This document shows positions 1 to 9,242 of a stretch of DNA of 64,000 bases, in pieces; position 1 is the stretch's first letter, and every line of letters begins with the position of its first letter. The position numbers were made by a program, and so were the translations under genes. Under the pieces are notes generated by a model. That model had not been told where the DNA came from and made no database searches. It saw only the letters and a program-made list of their open reading frames with translations. This DNA comes from Mucilaginibacter psychrotolerans (GTDB lineage Bacteria > Bacteroidota > Bacteroidia > Sphingobacteriales > Sphingobacteriaceae): NCBI RefSeq assembly GCF_004519315.1, contig NZ_SOZE01000001.1, positions 186,001-250,000 on the forward strand, in the 5' to 3' direction.

Positions 1-1
1 C

Positions 2-646
2 GATCCTTGGGTTATTGCCGTTATCGTGGTGCTTATTTTGTTCATACCAGTGCTTAATATTTATTCGGCAAAAGATATGAGCAACGTGTTTTTGGCCTTC
101 TACTACAAACGAACCAATACCCAGGCCGGCAAGGAGGATAGCCCTATAAACGCCTGGACGTTCATCGGCTTGTTCCTGCTCTTTGGGTTTACTTTAGGTA
201 TATTTTTGTATTTACTTACCACAGGCTACTATAAAGTTTATTATCCTATAAGCGGTATCCAGTTATTCGGTGCCTTATCAGCAGTCATAATAAGCTTATT
301 CGCGGTAAAATTTCTGGTGTTGAAATTTCTGGGCTTTGTTTTCGATATCAATAAGGTGGTAAGTGAGTATATCAAAGCACTATCGTTAACGTATTTTAAT
401 ATCACGTTTGTGTTTTTGCCTGTGGCCTTGTGTTTTAGCCTAATTGCCGATAAGTTTTTCCCTTACCTGTTGGCCATTACACTATTATTAACCGTGATAA
501 TTTTTATATGGCAGTATCTGCGAAGCAGCGTGGGTATTATTTCAAATTTTCGATTTCATAAATTTTATTTATTTACGTATCTTTGTGCCCTCGAAATTTG
601 CCCGATTTTAATACTGGTAAAGGCACTTAATATAGGTTTCAAGTAG
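2..646 (+). CDS. DUF4271 membrane protein, 5' end outside window
   Basis: The frame is open from base 2, so the true start lies upstream of the window; the GTG at 26 is only an internal codon. The visible ~215 residues contain about six hydrophobic segments separated by short loops, and end shortly after a run of aromatic residues (KFYLFTYLCALEICPI). This fits the DUF4271 family, an uncharacterised Bacteroidota inner-membrane protein that is typically encoded next to uroporphyrinogen-III synthase, as it is here (21-base gap to hemD). The function is unknown. The family call rests on the membrane pattern and on synteny. Confidence 0.7.
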   Translation, partial: DPWVIAVIVVLILFIPVLNIYSAKDMSNVFLAFYYKRTNTQAGKEDSPINAWTFIGLFLLFGFTLGIFLYLLTTGYYKVYYPISGIQLFGALSAVIISLFAVKFLVLKFLGFVFDINKVVSEYIKALSLTYFNITFVFLPVALCFSLIADKFFPYLLAITLLLTVIIFIWQYLRSSVGIISNFRFHKFYLFTYLCALEICPILILVKALNIGFK

Positions 647-667
647 TTAGTTTTATAACGTATAGCA

Positions 668-1426
668 TTGGAAGACAGAAAGAAAAAGGTTAAGAGCATA
701 TTGGTTACGCTGCCAAAACCTGAAAATGATAAAAATCCGTACGCTGAACTGGCTAAAAAGCTGAATTTAAAGATCGACTTCCGGTCGTTTATTCATGTTG
801 AAGGCGTGCCAGCAAAAGATTTTCGTAAGGAGAAGATAAACCTGGCCGATTTTACTGCCGTTATCTTCACCAGCCGTAATTCTGCCGACCACTTTTTCCG
901 CATTTGCGAGGAAATGCGTTTCGAGGTGCCGGTAGAAATGAAATACTTTTGCCTTTCAGAAACCATTGCCCTTTACCTGCAAAAGTATATTCAATACCGT
1001 AAGCGCAAGATATTCTTTGGCAAGCAAACCGCTGCCGACCTGGCCGAGGTGCTTAAGAAACACTCGGGCGAGAAATTCCTTTACCCATGTTCAGATGTAG
1101 CCGCCGAAGAAACACAAAAGTTTTTGCTGGATAACGGCTATAACTTTACACCTGCGGTGCTGTTCCGTACCGTATGCAGCGATCTTAGCGATCTGGCCGA
1201 AGTGTTTTACGACGTGATAGCGTTCTTCAGCCCGTCGAGTATCCAGTCGCTTTATCAAAACTTCCCCGATTTTAAGCAAAACAACACCCGCATTGCCGCT
1301 TTTGGGGCAACTACCCACAAAGCGGTGCTGGCGGCAGGCTTAATACTTGATATCCCCGCGCCAACCCCGGCCGCCCCATCCATGACGATGGCTATAGAAC
1401 AGTATGTAAAACAAGTAAATAAATAA
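668..1426 (+). CDS. hemD: Uroporphyrinogen-III synthase
   Basis: The enzyme closes and inverts ring D of hydroxymethylbilane to give uroporphyrinogen III in cytoplasmic tetrapyrrole synthesis. The 252-residue product has the two-lobed HemD pattern: an N-terminal lobe with KSILVTLPKPE and FTAVIFTSRNSADHF (residues ~65-80), then a second lobe with FLYPCSDVAAEET and VIAFFSPSSIQSL (~190-205), and a C-terminal IAAFGATTHKAV motif. The start used is TTG at 668, because no ATG lies near the beginning of the conserved region. It probably forms a transcription unit with the DUF4271 gene just upstream. HemD is poorly conserved in sequence, but the spacing of motifs is convincing. Confidence 0.85.
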   Translation: MEDRKKKVKSILVTLPKPENDKNPYAELAKKLNLKIDFRSFIHVEGVPAKDFRKEKINLADFTAVIFTSRNSADHFFRICEEMRFEVPVEMKYFCLSETIALYLQKYIQYRKRKIFFGKQTAADLAEVLKKHSGEKFLYPCSDVAAEETQKFLLDNGYNFTPAVLFRTVCSDLSDLAEVFYDVIAFFSPSSIQSLYQNFPDFKQNNTRIAAFGATTHKAVLAAGLILDIPAPTPAAPSMTMAIEQYVKQVNK

Positions 1427-1684
1427 TTTTATTTAATCCATACACCCTTCGCAACAAAAATTGAACTACTGCGTATAACACCCTAATATTTATCAATTAA
1501 ATAGATGTTGCGGCTTGTTAATTCACGCGTAAATAATTAACTGATTTTTGCCGATTTGTAATTTTAAGCGGCCTTATCTTGGTTAATTAAAACATTTTTG
1601 CATTGTAATGAAGTATATTTAATATATTCGGAGGTGCGTTGCGATGCATTGAATTCATAGCAGGTAAACGATTTTTAATAAAAA

Positions 1685-3004
1685 ATGAAGCAATTATACT
1701 TTCTGATAGTAGTTTTAGCGGGTTCCGTTTTAGCAGGATGTAGTACCGGCGGTGCCGGCAATGGCGAGGTTGTTGGCGTACGCCAGCGCGCTTTCAGGGC
1801 AACAACGCCGCTGAATATGGTGTATATTAAAGGCGGTACTTTCCTTATGGGCCAAACAGATCAGGATGTTACCTTTTCGCAAACCTCACAAACCAAACAG
1901 GTTACCATTTCTCCGTTTTTTATGGACGAAACCGAGTTATCTAATACCAAATACAAGCAATTTGTGCTTTGGGTACGCGATTCTATAGCGATAACCAACT
2001 ATCTTAACGATCAAAAATATTATCTACAGCCTAAAAAGGGCATCGCTGCCGATCCAAACGGTAAAAAATACATTAACTGGGCCTATGTACGCAGTAATCC
2101 TATCTTTAGCAGGCGCGGAAAAAATGCATCCACCAATGCTCAGAAGCTGCAAGGTCTGTATTACCAGGGCGATGACCGCGTTTTCGATCGTAACGAGATC
2201 GATGTACGCTTGCTGAAATATAACTTCTCCATGGTAGTGCTTCGTGATGCTGCCAATTACAAAAACGACAAAACAAAAAAACGCTCGGATTTCATCCTTC
2301 GCGATACCGTACCAATTTATCCTGATACGCTGGTTTGGTTGAGCGATTTTTCTTACGCTGCCAACGAGCCGATGGTTGAGGGTTATTTTTCGCACCCGGC
2401 ATACCGTAACTACCCTGTAGTAGGTGTTAGCTGGCGCCAGGCAAGGGCCTTTACGGCATGGCGTACCCGCCTTAGCGAAGGTGCTAAGCACGCTCGTGGC
2501 GAGGATGCTAATCTACCATTTGAACTGCCTACAGATGGCGAATTTGAATACGCTGCCCGTGGCGGCAGGATAGGTACCGATTACCCTTGGGGCGGCCCTT
2601 ACATTAAAAACGCAAAAGGATGCCTAATGGCCAACTTTAAACCGGGCCGTGGTAACTATACCGACGACGGCGGTGCTTACACAGTAAACGTACGCTCGTA
2701 TTTCCCCAACGATTTCGGCTTATATAATATGGCAGGTAACGTAGCCGAGTGGACGATGTCGGCTTATGATGAATCTGCTACCACATTTGTACATGATCTT
2801 TCCCCTACGTTTAATTACGAAGCCAAACCAAACGATCCGGAAGTGTTGAAACGGAAGGTTGTACGCGGCGGTTCTTGGAAAGATATCGGTTACTTCCTAC
2901 AGAACTCCACCCGTACTTACGAATACCAGGATACTGCTAAATCTTACATCGGATTCCGTTGCGTGTCTCATTATTTGGGTCGCGATATCAGGGATAAGCG
3001 CTAA
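1685..3004 (+). CDS. gldK: Type IX secretion lipoprotein GldK
   Basis: The 439-residue protein starts with a signal peptide ending in a lipobox (VLAGC, Cys19), so it should be a lipoprotein of the outer-membrane periplasmic face. The rest is a formylglycine-generating-enzyme (SUMF1) fold: MVYIKGGTFLMG near residue 46, GVSWRQARAFTAWR, LPTDGEFEYAARGG, MAGNVAEW and VVRGGSW near the C-terminus. In GldK/PorK this fold is structural, not catalytic, and forms a periplasmic ring with GldN. The identity is fixed by the neighbours, as gldL, gldM and gldN follow on the same strand with gaps of 44, 41 and 10 bases. A 258-base spacer upstream should hold the operon promoter. Confidence 0.93.
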   Translation: MKQLYFLIVVLAGSVLAGCSTGGAGNGEVVGVRQRAFRATTPLNMVYIKGGTFLMGQTDQDVTFSQTSQTKQVTISPFFMDETELSNTKYKQFVLWVRDSIAITNYLNDQKYYLQPKKGIAADPNGKKYINWAYVRSNPIFSRRGKNASTNAQKLQGLYYQGDDRVFDRNEIDVRLLKYNFSMVVLRDAANYKNDKTKKRSDFILRDTVPIYPDTLVWLSDFSYAANEPMVEGYFSHPAYRNYPVVGVSWRQARAFTAWRTRLSEGAKHARGEDANLPFELPTDGEFEYAARGGRIGTDYPWGGPYIKNAKGCLMANFKPGRGNYTDDGGAYTVNVRSYFPNDFGLYNMAGNVAEWTMSAYDESATTFVHDLSPTFNYEAKPNDPEVLKRKVVRGGSWKDIGYFLQNSTRTYEYQDTAKSYIGFRCVSHYLGRDIRDKR

Positions 3005-3048
3005 TAAAAAACTATAAAAATCATTAAAATTTACTTTACTAAAAATTT

Positions 3049-3852
3049 ATGGCTGGGAAGAAAAAACCTTACGGAATAGGTAATATCGTGTCATGGGGAG
3101 CTACCGTGGTTATCATAGGTCTTTTGTTTAAGATACAGCACTGGAAATTCGCAACTGAATTCATTACTGTCGGTTTATCGGCAGAGGCTCTGCTTTTCTT
3201 TATGCTAGGTTTTCAACGCGAAGATAAAGATATCGATTGGGTACGCGTTTACCCCGAACTTGACGAAAATTTTTCCGGCGAGTTGCCGAAATCATCTGCA
3301 AAACCAGTTTTGGCAAACACTGGTTTTTCTAATACTGCTGCGTTGGATAAGATGATGACAGATGCCAAGATAGGCCCCGAGTTGATCAGCAGCCTGGGCG
3401 AAGGATTAAGAAATTTCGGAGATAAAGTACACGCTATATCCCGCGTAACCGATGCAGGCGAAGCTACAGTTGCTTTTACCAATAAAGTTAAAGCAGCAAC
3501 TGCCAGCTACGATAATTTAAGCATTGCTTTTGATAAAGCATCGGCCAACTTATCAGAGATGGCTGCATCCAACACGGATTCTAAATCGTACCATGATCAG
3601 GTGAATAAACTGGCAAAGAACCTTGCCGAACTTAATGGCGTTTATGAACTGGAATTGCAGGATTCCAGCGCGCATCTTAAAGCCATGAACAGCTTTTATA
3701 AGAACCTTTCTTCAACCATGAACAATTTCAACGAATCTTTAGACGATTCGCGTCAGTTTAAAGACGAGGTTGGGCGTTTGGCTAAGAACCTCGCATCGCT
3801 TAATTCTGTTTACGGCAACATGCTTAGCGCCATGAACCAGCCACGTGGTTAA
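3049..3852 (+). CDS. gldL: Type IX secretion motor protein GldL
   Basis: GldL is the inner-membrane stator-like part of the type IX motor and, with GldM, turns proton flow into mechanical work. The 267-residue protein has two N-terminal membrane helices (about residues 12-30 and 38-55) and a long cytoplasmic coiled-coil tail. Lys28 (GLLFKIQHW) and Glu46 (LSAEALLFF) sit where the charged membrane residues Lys27 and Glu49 of Flavobacterium johnsoniae GldL are found, so the proton path appears intact. The tail contains a roughly repeated segment (LAKNLAELNGVYE, then LAKNLASLNSVYG). It lies between gldK and gldM. Confidence 0.93.
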   Translation: MAGKKKPYGIGNIVSWGATVVIIGLLFKIQHWKFATEFITVGLSAEALLFFMLGFQREDKDIDWVRVYPELDENFSGELPKSSAKPVLANTGFSNTAALDKMMTDAKIGPELISSLGEGLRNFGDKVHAISRVTDAGEATVAFTNKVKAATASYDNLSIAFDKASANLSEMAASNTDSKSYHDQVNKLAKNLAELNGVYELELQDSSAHLKAMNSFYKNLSSTMNNFNESLDDSRQFKDEVGRLAKNLASLNSVYGNMLSAMNQPRG

Positions 3853-3893
3853 TCAATATTATTAATATTACCTAATAAGATACATAAAAGAGC

Positions 3894-5426
3894 ATGGCCG
3901 GAGGTAAAGAAACCCCAAGACAGCGAATGATAGGTATACTATACCTGGTGCTTTTAGGGCTAATTGCCTTAAACGTGCCGGATAGCTTGCTGGATGCATT
4001 CAAAAATATCACGAATAGTTTAAATACGTCTACCAAGAATGTAACCACAGGTATAGATAATACATACTCAGCGTTCGAGAAAACAAAGCTAAAAGAGCAA
4101 AAGGAAAGAGCGCAGCCTGTTTACGACAAAGCAAAAAAAGCTAGCAAGTTGGCTACCGATTTAACTGATTATATAGATGGGTTAACTGCACAACTGATAA
4201 AAGAAGGCGGCGGTATTAATCCCGAAATACAGGACGTTGATGGCAGAGACAATCTGGATATATCTCCGCGAGTAATGATTGCCAATGGCAACGCTGACAA
4301 ACTGCGTAACAGAATAGATGCTACCCGCAACCAATTACTAGCATTGCTTACAGATAAAGAACGTACAGGTGTTAATTTATCGCTTACAGCAGAAGATCCG
4401 CCAAAAGGAAGGGATGGCAAAAAAACATGGCAGCAAGCCTACTTTGGCGATGGTATACCATTAGGCGCTACATTGACTACCCTTGCAAAAATTAAGGCGG
4501 ATACTAAGAACGCAGAGAATGAGATTGTTAAAAAGATATTAGGTGAGGTAGATCAGGCCGTAGTTAATCTGGATAAATTTAGTGCTGTTGCTGTTGCACC
4601 ATCAAGCTATGTGATAGCAGGTCAGCCGTACACGGCGGAGGTTTTTTTAACAGCATCCGATTCTAAATCAACACCAACCATAACTGCAAACGGTTCTAAT
4701 CTGCAAGTATCTGATGGCCGGGGTAAATATTCGGTAAACACCGGTGCCGAAGGTGTTTTTACCTGGATTGGTCACGTAACAGTTAAACAGGCCGATGGCA
4801 CCACAAAAACATACGATACGCCAACACAAACTTACCAGGTAGCACGCCCATCGGCGGTGGTATCTCCTGATAAGATGAACGTGCTATACATTGGCGTGCC
4901 AAACCCAATTTCGGTTTCGGCTCCCGGTATCCCTAAAGAGAAATTGCATGTGAGTATCTCTAGTGGCAGCATTAGCGGAAGCGGTGGAAAGTACACCGCC
5001 ACAGTTAGCTCTGAAGGCGAAGCAACCGTTTCGGTTTCCGGCGAACTAGCACCCGGGAAAAGCCAGCTTTTAGGCTCAACTTTATTCCGTGTAAAACGTA
5101 TACCAGACCCAAAGCCGCAGTTTGCGGGCCGCAGCGGCGGAAGCACCGGCGCTGCTAACTTAAGATCACAGGATAGAGTATTTGCCAAACTGGAGAAATT
5201 CGAGTTCGATGCAAAATTTGAAGTAACCAGGTTTACGTTGATTATACTTAAACCGCGCCAGGATGTTGTTAGCTATACTTCAACAAGTGCGGAGTTGACA
5301 GCGCAGATGCGTACCGCAATGAATAGCGTAACACCGGGCACTACGGTAGTAATACAAAATATTTTGGCTGTTGGGCCAGACGGAACGCAACGCGGCCTGG
5401 ACGCAATAGTATTAACGGCTAATTAA
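3894..5426 (+). CDS. gldM: Type IX secretion motor protein GldM
   Basis: GldM spans the periplasm and links the GldL motor to the GldK-GldN ring. The 510-residue protein opens with the family's signature N-terminus (MAGGKETPRQRMIGILYLVLLG) followed by one membrane helix, an alpha-helical first domain (to about residue 220) and several beta-sandwich domains rich in Ser, Gly and Thr. The size matches the family. The ATG at 3894 lies 41 bases after gldL and precedes the conserved MAGGKE start. Confidence 0.95.
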   Translation: MAGGKETPRQRMIGILYLVLLGLIALNVPDSLLDAFKNITNSLNTSTKNVTTGIDNTYSAFEKTKLKEQKERAQPVYDKAKKASKLATDLTDYIDGLTAQLIKEGGGINPEIQDVDGRDNLDISPRVMIANGNADKLRNRIDATRNQLLALLTDKERTGVNLSLTAEDPPKGRDGKKTWQQAYFGDGIPLGATLTTLAKIKADTKNAENEIVKKILGEVDQAVVNLDKFSAVAVAPSSYVIAGQPYTAEVFLTASDSKSTPTITANGSNLQVSDGRGKYSVNTGAEGVFTWIGHVTVKQADGTTKTYDTPTQTYQVARPSAVVSPDKMNVLYIGVPNPISVSAPGIPKEKLHVSISSGSISGSGGKYTATVSSEGEATVSVSGELAPGKSQLLGSTLFRVKRIPDPKPQFAGRSGGSTGAANLRSQDRVFAKLEKFEFDAKFEVTRFTLIILKPRQDVVSYTSTSAELTAQMRTAMNSVTPGTTVVIQNILAVGPDGTQRGLDAIVLTAN

Positions 5427-5436
5427 GGATTAGAAG

Positions 5437-6462
5437 ATGAAAACAAGATTTTTAGTTATCGCGCTTTGCCTGCTTTGCAGCTTATCATTTGCGCAATCCA
5501 AAAAGAAACCCGCAGCTAAGAAAAAAGTGCAGGCCAAAACGACTAGTACAAAAAAGCCTGCCGCAGGCCGTAAACCAAATAATACGCTTACCGCAGGCGC
5601 GGGTGCCAATGGTGGTGCCGCGGCGCAACAACCATCTGTGCTGGATACCACCAGGAAAGTGACAGGCGGCCCGGTGAAGCCTTTTGACAGGCCGCTGGAT
5701 GGTTACTACAAAAAAACCAACATCCTGAGCGCAAAGGTTACCCCTTATGCCAACCTCCGCGAATCTGACGTGGCTTTTGCAAAACGTATTTGGCGTGAAA
5801 TTGATATGCGCGAGAAGATGAACCAATATCTCAATTCGCCAAAACAACGCCTTATTGATATCTTGCTGGCGGCTATAGATAATGGAGAGCTTACCGCATT
5901 TGACCCTACAGGTGGTACGGTAGAAGATCCTAACGGCGATGGCTTTTCTAAGCCCTTGACTGCGGTACAGGCACACGGCAAGCTTGCTTCGCCCACCGTA
6001 GTTGATATCATCGACCCAAAAACAGGCGACAAAACAGGCTCACATGAAGTTCCGGGCGAGTTTTTGGCTGATAGCCTGATCAAGTTCCGCATTAAGGAAG
6101 ATTGGGTGTTCGATAGGCAACGTTCTATTTTCGAGCCACGCATTATTGGCATAGCGCCATTGGTTAAATTAAAAGTTTCCGGAGTTGTCAACAACGAATA
6201 CCAACCCGCATTCTGGATATACTTCCCTGATGCCAGGCAGGTATTGGCCGTTAAAGAAGCCGTTAGCCGTAACAACGATGCTACAGGCTTAAGCTTCGAC
6301 GACGTATTTATGAAACGCTTGTTTACCAGTTACATCGTAAAACAATCTAACGACAAAGACGAGCGTATCCGCGATTATGCACAAGGAATAGATAAGCTGT
6401 ACGAATCTGAAAATATCAAAAAGAAATTGATGGATTGGGAACTTAACTTGTGGCAATATTAA
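5437..6462 (+). CDS. gldN: Type IX secretion ring protein GldN
   Basis: GldN/PorN is the periplasmic partner of the GldK lipoprotein ring. The 341-residue product has a cleavable signal peptide (VIALCLLCSLSFAQ), a low-complexity Lys/Ala/Pro linker to about residue 45, and the conserved GldN core: YANLRESDVAFAKRIWREIDMREKMN, then a C-terminal stretch with IGIAPLVKLKVSG and FWIYFPDARQVL. It starts 10 bases after gldM and ends 54 bases before a strong terminator, so it is the last gene of the gldKLMN operon. No porP/sprF gene is adjacent. Confidence 0.93.
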   Translation: MKTRFLVIALCLLCSLSFAQSKKKPAAKKKVQAKTTSTKKPAAGRKPNNTLTAGAGANGGAAAQQPSVLDTTRKVTGGPVKPFDRPLDGYYKKTNILSAKVTPYANLRESDVAFAKRIWREIDMREKMNQYLNSPKQRLIDILLAAIDNGELTAFDPTGGTVEDPNGDGFSKPLTAVQAHGKLASPTVVDIIDPKTGDKTGSHEVPGEFLADSLIKFRIKEDWVFDRQRSIFEPRIIGIAPLVKLKVSGVVNNEYQPAFWIYFPDARQVLAVKEAVSRNNDATGLSFDDVFMKRLFTSYIVKQSNDKDERIRDYAQGIDKLYESENIKKKLMDWELNLWQY

Positions 6463-6515
6463 TTTAGAGACTGGAGGTTGGTGATTAGAGATTAGTTGCC
6501 GATGTAAAATATATA

Positions 6516-6548
6516 AGCCCTTGCAAGCATTACTTGCAGGGGCTTTTT
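6516..6548 (+). terminator. Intrinsic terminator of the gldKLMN operon
   Basis: A 12-bp stem (AGCCCTTGCAAG / CTTGCAGGGGCT, one T-G wobble) with a CATTA loop is followed by a T run. It lies 54 bases after gldN and just ahead of the convergent DUF1275 gene. Confidence 0.9.
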
Positions 6549-6572
6549 CATTTGTCTCTGTAATTTTTGGCA

Positions 6573-7322
6573 CTATTCGTTTTGCCCGGTTTGCCTGTAG
6601 TGATTTTGCAACTGCCGGTAATAGCGGGCAACCTTTATCCTGAAAACATCATATACGAGCGTGAATAACAAAAGCGCGCAGGGGATAAAAAATGAATAGA
6701 ACCTGAAATAGCCAAAAAGGTACGCCCCGCCGAGTGCCCCGGTCATGAAAAAGAGGATAATAGCTACCCGTAACTTTATCCTGATTTTGATAACGGTTCT
6801 GTCTGTATCGCTTTTTTTCAGGATGGTCGCAAGGTCAATACCCAGATCGGTAAATGTGCCGGTAAGATGCGTAGTTCTTACAACAGAACCGGATACCATC
6901 GAAACAAGGGCATTTTGCAGGCCCATGGCAAATAATAAGCTTCCGGCGAAAAGCTCTTTCGCTATTAAGCTGCCATCGTAGCGGAAACCGCCGGTTGCAA
7001 CTACTGTTAAAATCAGGATTTCTATTAAAATAGGTATAACGTAAGAATACCGTTGATTACGGCCAACGCGCGAAACAATTACGCCGGTAATAAAAGCTCC
7101 TGCCAAAAATAAAAACATCCATAACGCCACAACGCGGGCGGTCTTCCAGTCGTGCAGCGCAATGCGCTCTGCAAACAACGCGGCGTGCCCGGTAACGTTT
7201 GTAGTTAATACACCGAAGGCTAAAAACCCTGCTGCGTTAACAAAGTCGGCCGTGATCCCTAAAAGGGAGGCTAGTTTGAAATTATGCGCATATGTGCGTT
7301 TGGTACCCAGGTGCCTTAACAT
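6573..7322 (-). CDS. YoaK/DUF1275 family membrane protein
   Basis: The 249-residue product has about six hydrophobic segments. It carries the DUF1275 pattern: an N-terminal segment with DFVNAAGFLAFGVLTTNVTGHAA, a middle AMGLQNALVSMVSGSVVRTTHLTGTFTDLG motif, and Arg/Lys-rich loops. The family is widespread in bacteria and its transport substrate or role is not established. It is encoded alone, convergent with gldN, and starts 20 bases downstream of the uvrC stop on the same strand, so the two may share a transcript. Confidence 0.85.
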   Translation of the reverse strand: MLRHLGTKRTYAHNFKLASLLGITADFVNAAGFLAFGVLTTNVTGHAALFAERIALHDWKTARVVALWMFLFLAGAFITGVIVSRVGRNQRYSYVIPILIEILILTVVATGGFRYDGSLIAKELFAGSLLFAMGLQNALVSMVSGSVVRTTHLTGTFTDLGIDLATILKKSDTDRTVIKIRIKLRVAIILFFMTGALGGAYLFGYFRFYSFFIPCALLLFTLVYDVFRIKVARYYRQLQNHYRQTGQNE

Positions 7323-7341
7323 AGTGTTAAGTTACGCAAAC

Positions 7342-9159
7342 TTAGGCACCAATATCACTCACAGCGGGATTAAAATATTGGGTAATAGCTTTCGCTTGCT
7401 TAAGGTTCACTACTTCCTGCAGGATTTCTTCGTTGGCTTCTCGTATCTTTTTTACAGATTTAAAGTATTTCAGAAGCTTTTCGGCGGTAGTTTTGCCTAT
7501 GCCCTCTATCAGTTCCAGTTCGGTGGCCAGGGTGCCCTTGTCGCGTTTTTTACGGTGGAAGGTTATACCGAAGCGGTGGGCCTCATCGCGCAGCTGCTGT
7601 ATTATTTTCAGCGTTTCCGAGCGTTTATCCAGGTACATAGGGTACTGGTCGCCAGGGTAAAAGAGTTCTTCGAGCCTTTTGGCAATGCCAATAACAGTAA
7701 CCTGCTTTTCTATCCCCAGCAACTTCAGGCTCTTCATGGCCGAAGATAGCTGGCCCTTGCCACCATCGATGATAATTAGCTGCGGTAGTTCGGTGCCTTC
7801 GTCAAGCAGGCGGCGGTAGCGCCGGTGTACAGCTTCTTCCATGGTAGCAAAATCATCCGGACCAACCACGGTTTTAACATTAAAGTGGCGGTAGTCTTTC
7901 TTAGATGGTTTACCATCTTTAAACACCACAATAGCCGATACCGGGTATTTGCCCTGGAAGTTGGAGTTATCAAAACATTCGATATGGCGGGGCTGCCGGT
8001 TCATGCGCAGTTCCTTCATCATAAGTTCCATCAACCGGTCTGTGCGCACATCAGGATTCAGCTTTTCGTACTGATCTATCTTCTCTTTCTTAAAGAACAT
8101 CACGTTCTTTTGCGATAGGTCCAGCAGTTTGCGTTTCTCGCCCAGCTTAGGTACGGTGAATTTAATTTTAGAGTCTTCCACGTCTATTTCAAATGGAACA
8201 ATAATCTCTTTCGAATCGCTTTCGTACCGGCTGCGAAACTCGGTAATGGCGATGGTGAGCAGTTCCTCGTCGGTTTCGTCCAGCCGTTTTTTTAGTTCGA
8301 TAGTTTGGGTTTGGGTGATGGTACCGTTCATCACCTTAAGGTAGTTTACAAAGGCGTATTTCTCCTCGGATGCAATGCTGAATACGTCCACATCCGTAAT
8401 AGAGGAGTTTACTACGGTAGACTTACTTTGGTAGTTCTCCAGTAATTCCGATTTGCGTTTAAGCCGGTGCGCGTGCTCAAAGTTCAGTTCGCTTACGGCT
8501 TTTTCCAGGTCGGCTTTTAAATTGCGCACTACGGTGCCTATTTTGCCGCTAAGGATATCTTTAATTTCGTTGATGCTGTTATCGTAATCCGCTTCAGATT
8601 GATAATCCTGGCAGGGGCCTTTGCAGTTGCCTAATTGGTATTCCAGGCAAACCTTAAATTTGCCCTTCTCAATGTTTTGGCGGGTAAGGTTAAGGCTACA
8701 GGTACGCAGGGGGTAAGTCTCCTTTATCAACCCCAGTATGGTGTGCATCATGCTCACCGAAGCGTAAGGGCCGAGGTATTTTGAGCCATCGCGTATGATA
8801 CGGCGTGTCCAGTAGATGCGGGGGTAATTCTCGTTCTTAATGATGATCCAGGGGTAGGTTTTATCATCCTTCAGCATTACATTGTAGCGCGGCTGATGTT
8901 TTTTGATCATGCTGTTCTCCAGCAGCCAGGCATCAACCTCGGTATCAACTATGGTAAAAGTTATTTTACGTATTTTGGATACCAGCACCCGCGTTTTGGC
9001 ATTTATCTGGGTGTCCTTATTAAAGTACGAACCTACACGATTGCGCAGGTCTTTAGCTTTGCCAATGTATATCAGCTCGTCCGCAACATCCCAGTACTGG
9101 TAAACCCCGGGTTTGTGCGGTATGTTTTTTAAAGCTTCGCGGTAATCGAATTTGTCCAT
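7342..9159 (-). CDS. uvrC: Excinuclease ABC subunit C
   Basis: UvrC makes both incisions around a DNA lesion in nucleotide excision repair. The 605-residue protein has the full domain order: an N-terminal GIY-YIG nuclease (GVYQYWDVADELIYIGKAKDLRNRV, residues ~18-42), a cysteine patch (CSLNLT, CLEYQLGNCKGPC), a UVR motif near residues 205-240, an RNase-H-like endonuclease (HIECFDNSNFQG, LIIIDGGKGQLSSA) and tandem helix-hairpin-helix motifs (LELIEGIGKTTAEKLLKYF). The length is normal. An inverted repeat fills the 83-base gap upstream. Confidence 0.97.
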   Translation of the reverse strand: MDKFDYREALKNIPHKPGVYQYWDVADELIYIGKAKDLRNRVGSYFNKDTQINAKTRVLVSKIRKITFTIVDTEVDAWLLENSMIKKHQPRYNVMLKDDKTYPWIIIKNENYPRIYWTRRIIRDGSKYLGPYASVSMMHTILGLIKETYPLRTCSLNLTRQNIEKGKFKVCLEYQLGNCKGPCQDYQSEADYDNSINEIKDILSGKIGTVVRNLKADLEKAVSELNFEHAHRLKRKSELLENYQSKSTVVNSSITDVDVFSIASEEKYAFVNYLKVMNGTITQTQTIELKKRLDETDEELLTIAITEFRSRYESDSKEIIVPFEIDVEDSKIKFTVPKLGEKRKLLDLSQKNVMFFKKEKIDQYEKLNPDVRTDRLMELMMKELRMNRQPRHIECFDNSNFQGKYPVSAIVVFKDGKPSKKDYRHFNVKTVVGPDDFATMEEAVHRRYRRLLDEGTELPQLIIIDGGKGQLSSAMKSLKLLGIEKQVTVIGIAKRLEELFYPGDQYPMYLDKRSETLKIIQQLRDEAHRFGITFHRKKRDKGTLATELELIEGIGKTTAEKLLKYFKSVKKIREANEEILQEVVNLKQAKAITQYFNPAVSDIGA

Positions 9160-9162
9160 GGC

Positions 9163-9242
9163 GCTCAGTTTGCAGTTTGCGGTGGGCAGTTTGCAGTTGC
9201 AAAACTGAATTTCCTGCTAACTGTAAACTGCCTACTGCAAAC
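9163..9242. repeat. Intergenic inverted repeat built from CAGTTTGC words
   Basis: The uvrC-PBP gap is almost entirely a degenerate word repeat. The left arm reads CAGTTTGCGGTGGGCAGTTT and the right arm is its approximate complement (AAACTGCCTACTGCAAACT), with AAACTGAATTTCCTGC between them. It could fold into a long hairpin. It resembles the other short-word repeats of this window in style but not in sequence. Confidence 0.75.
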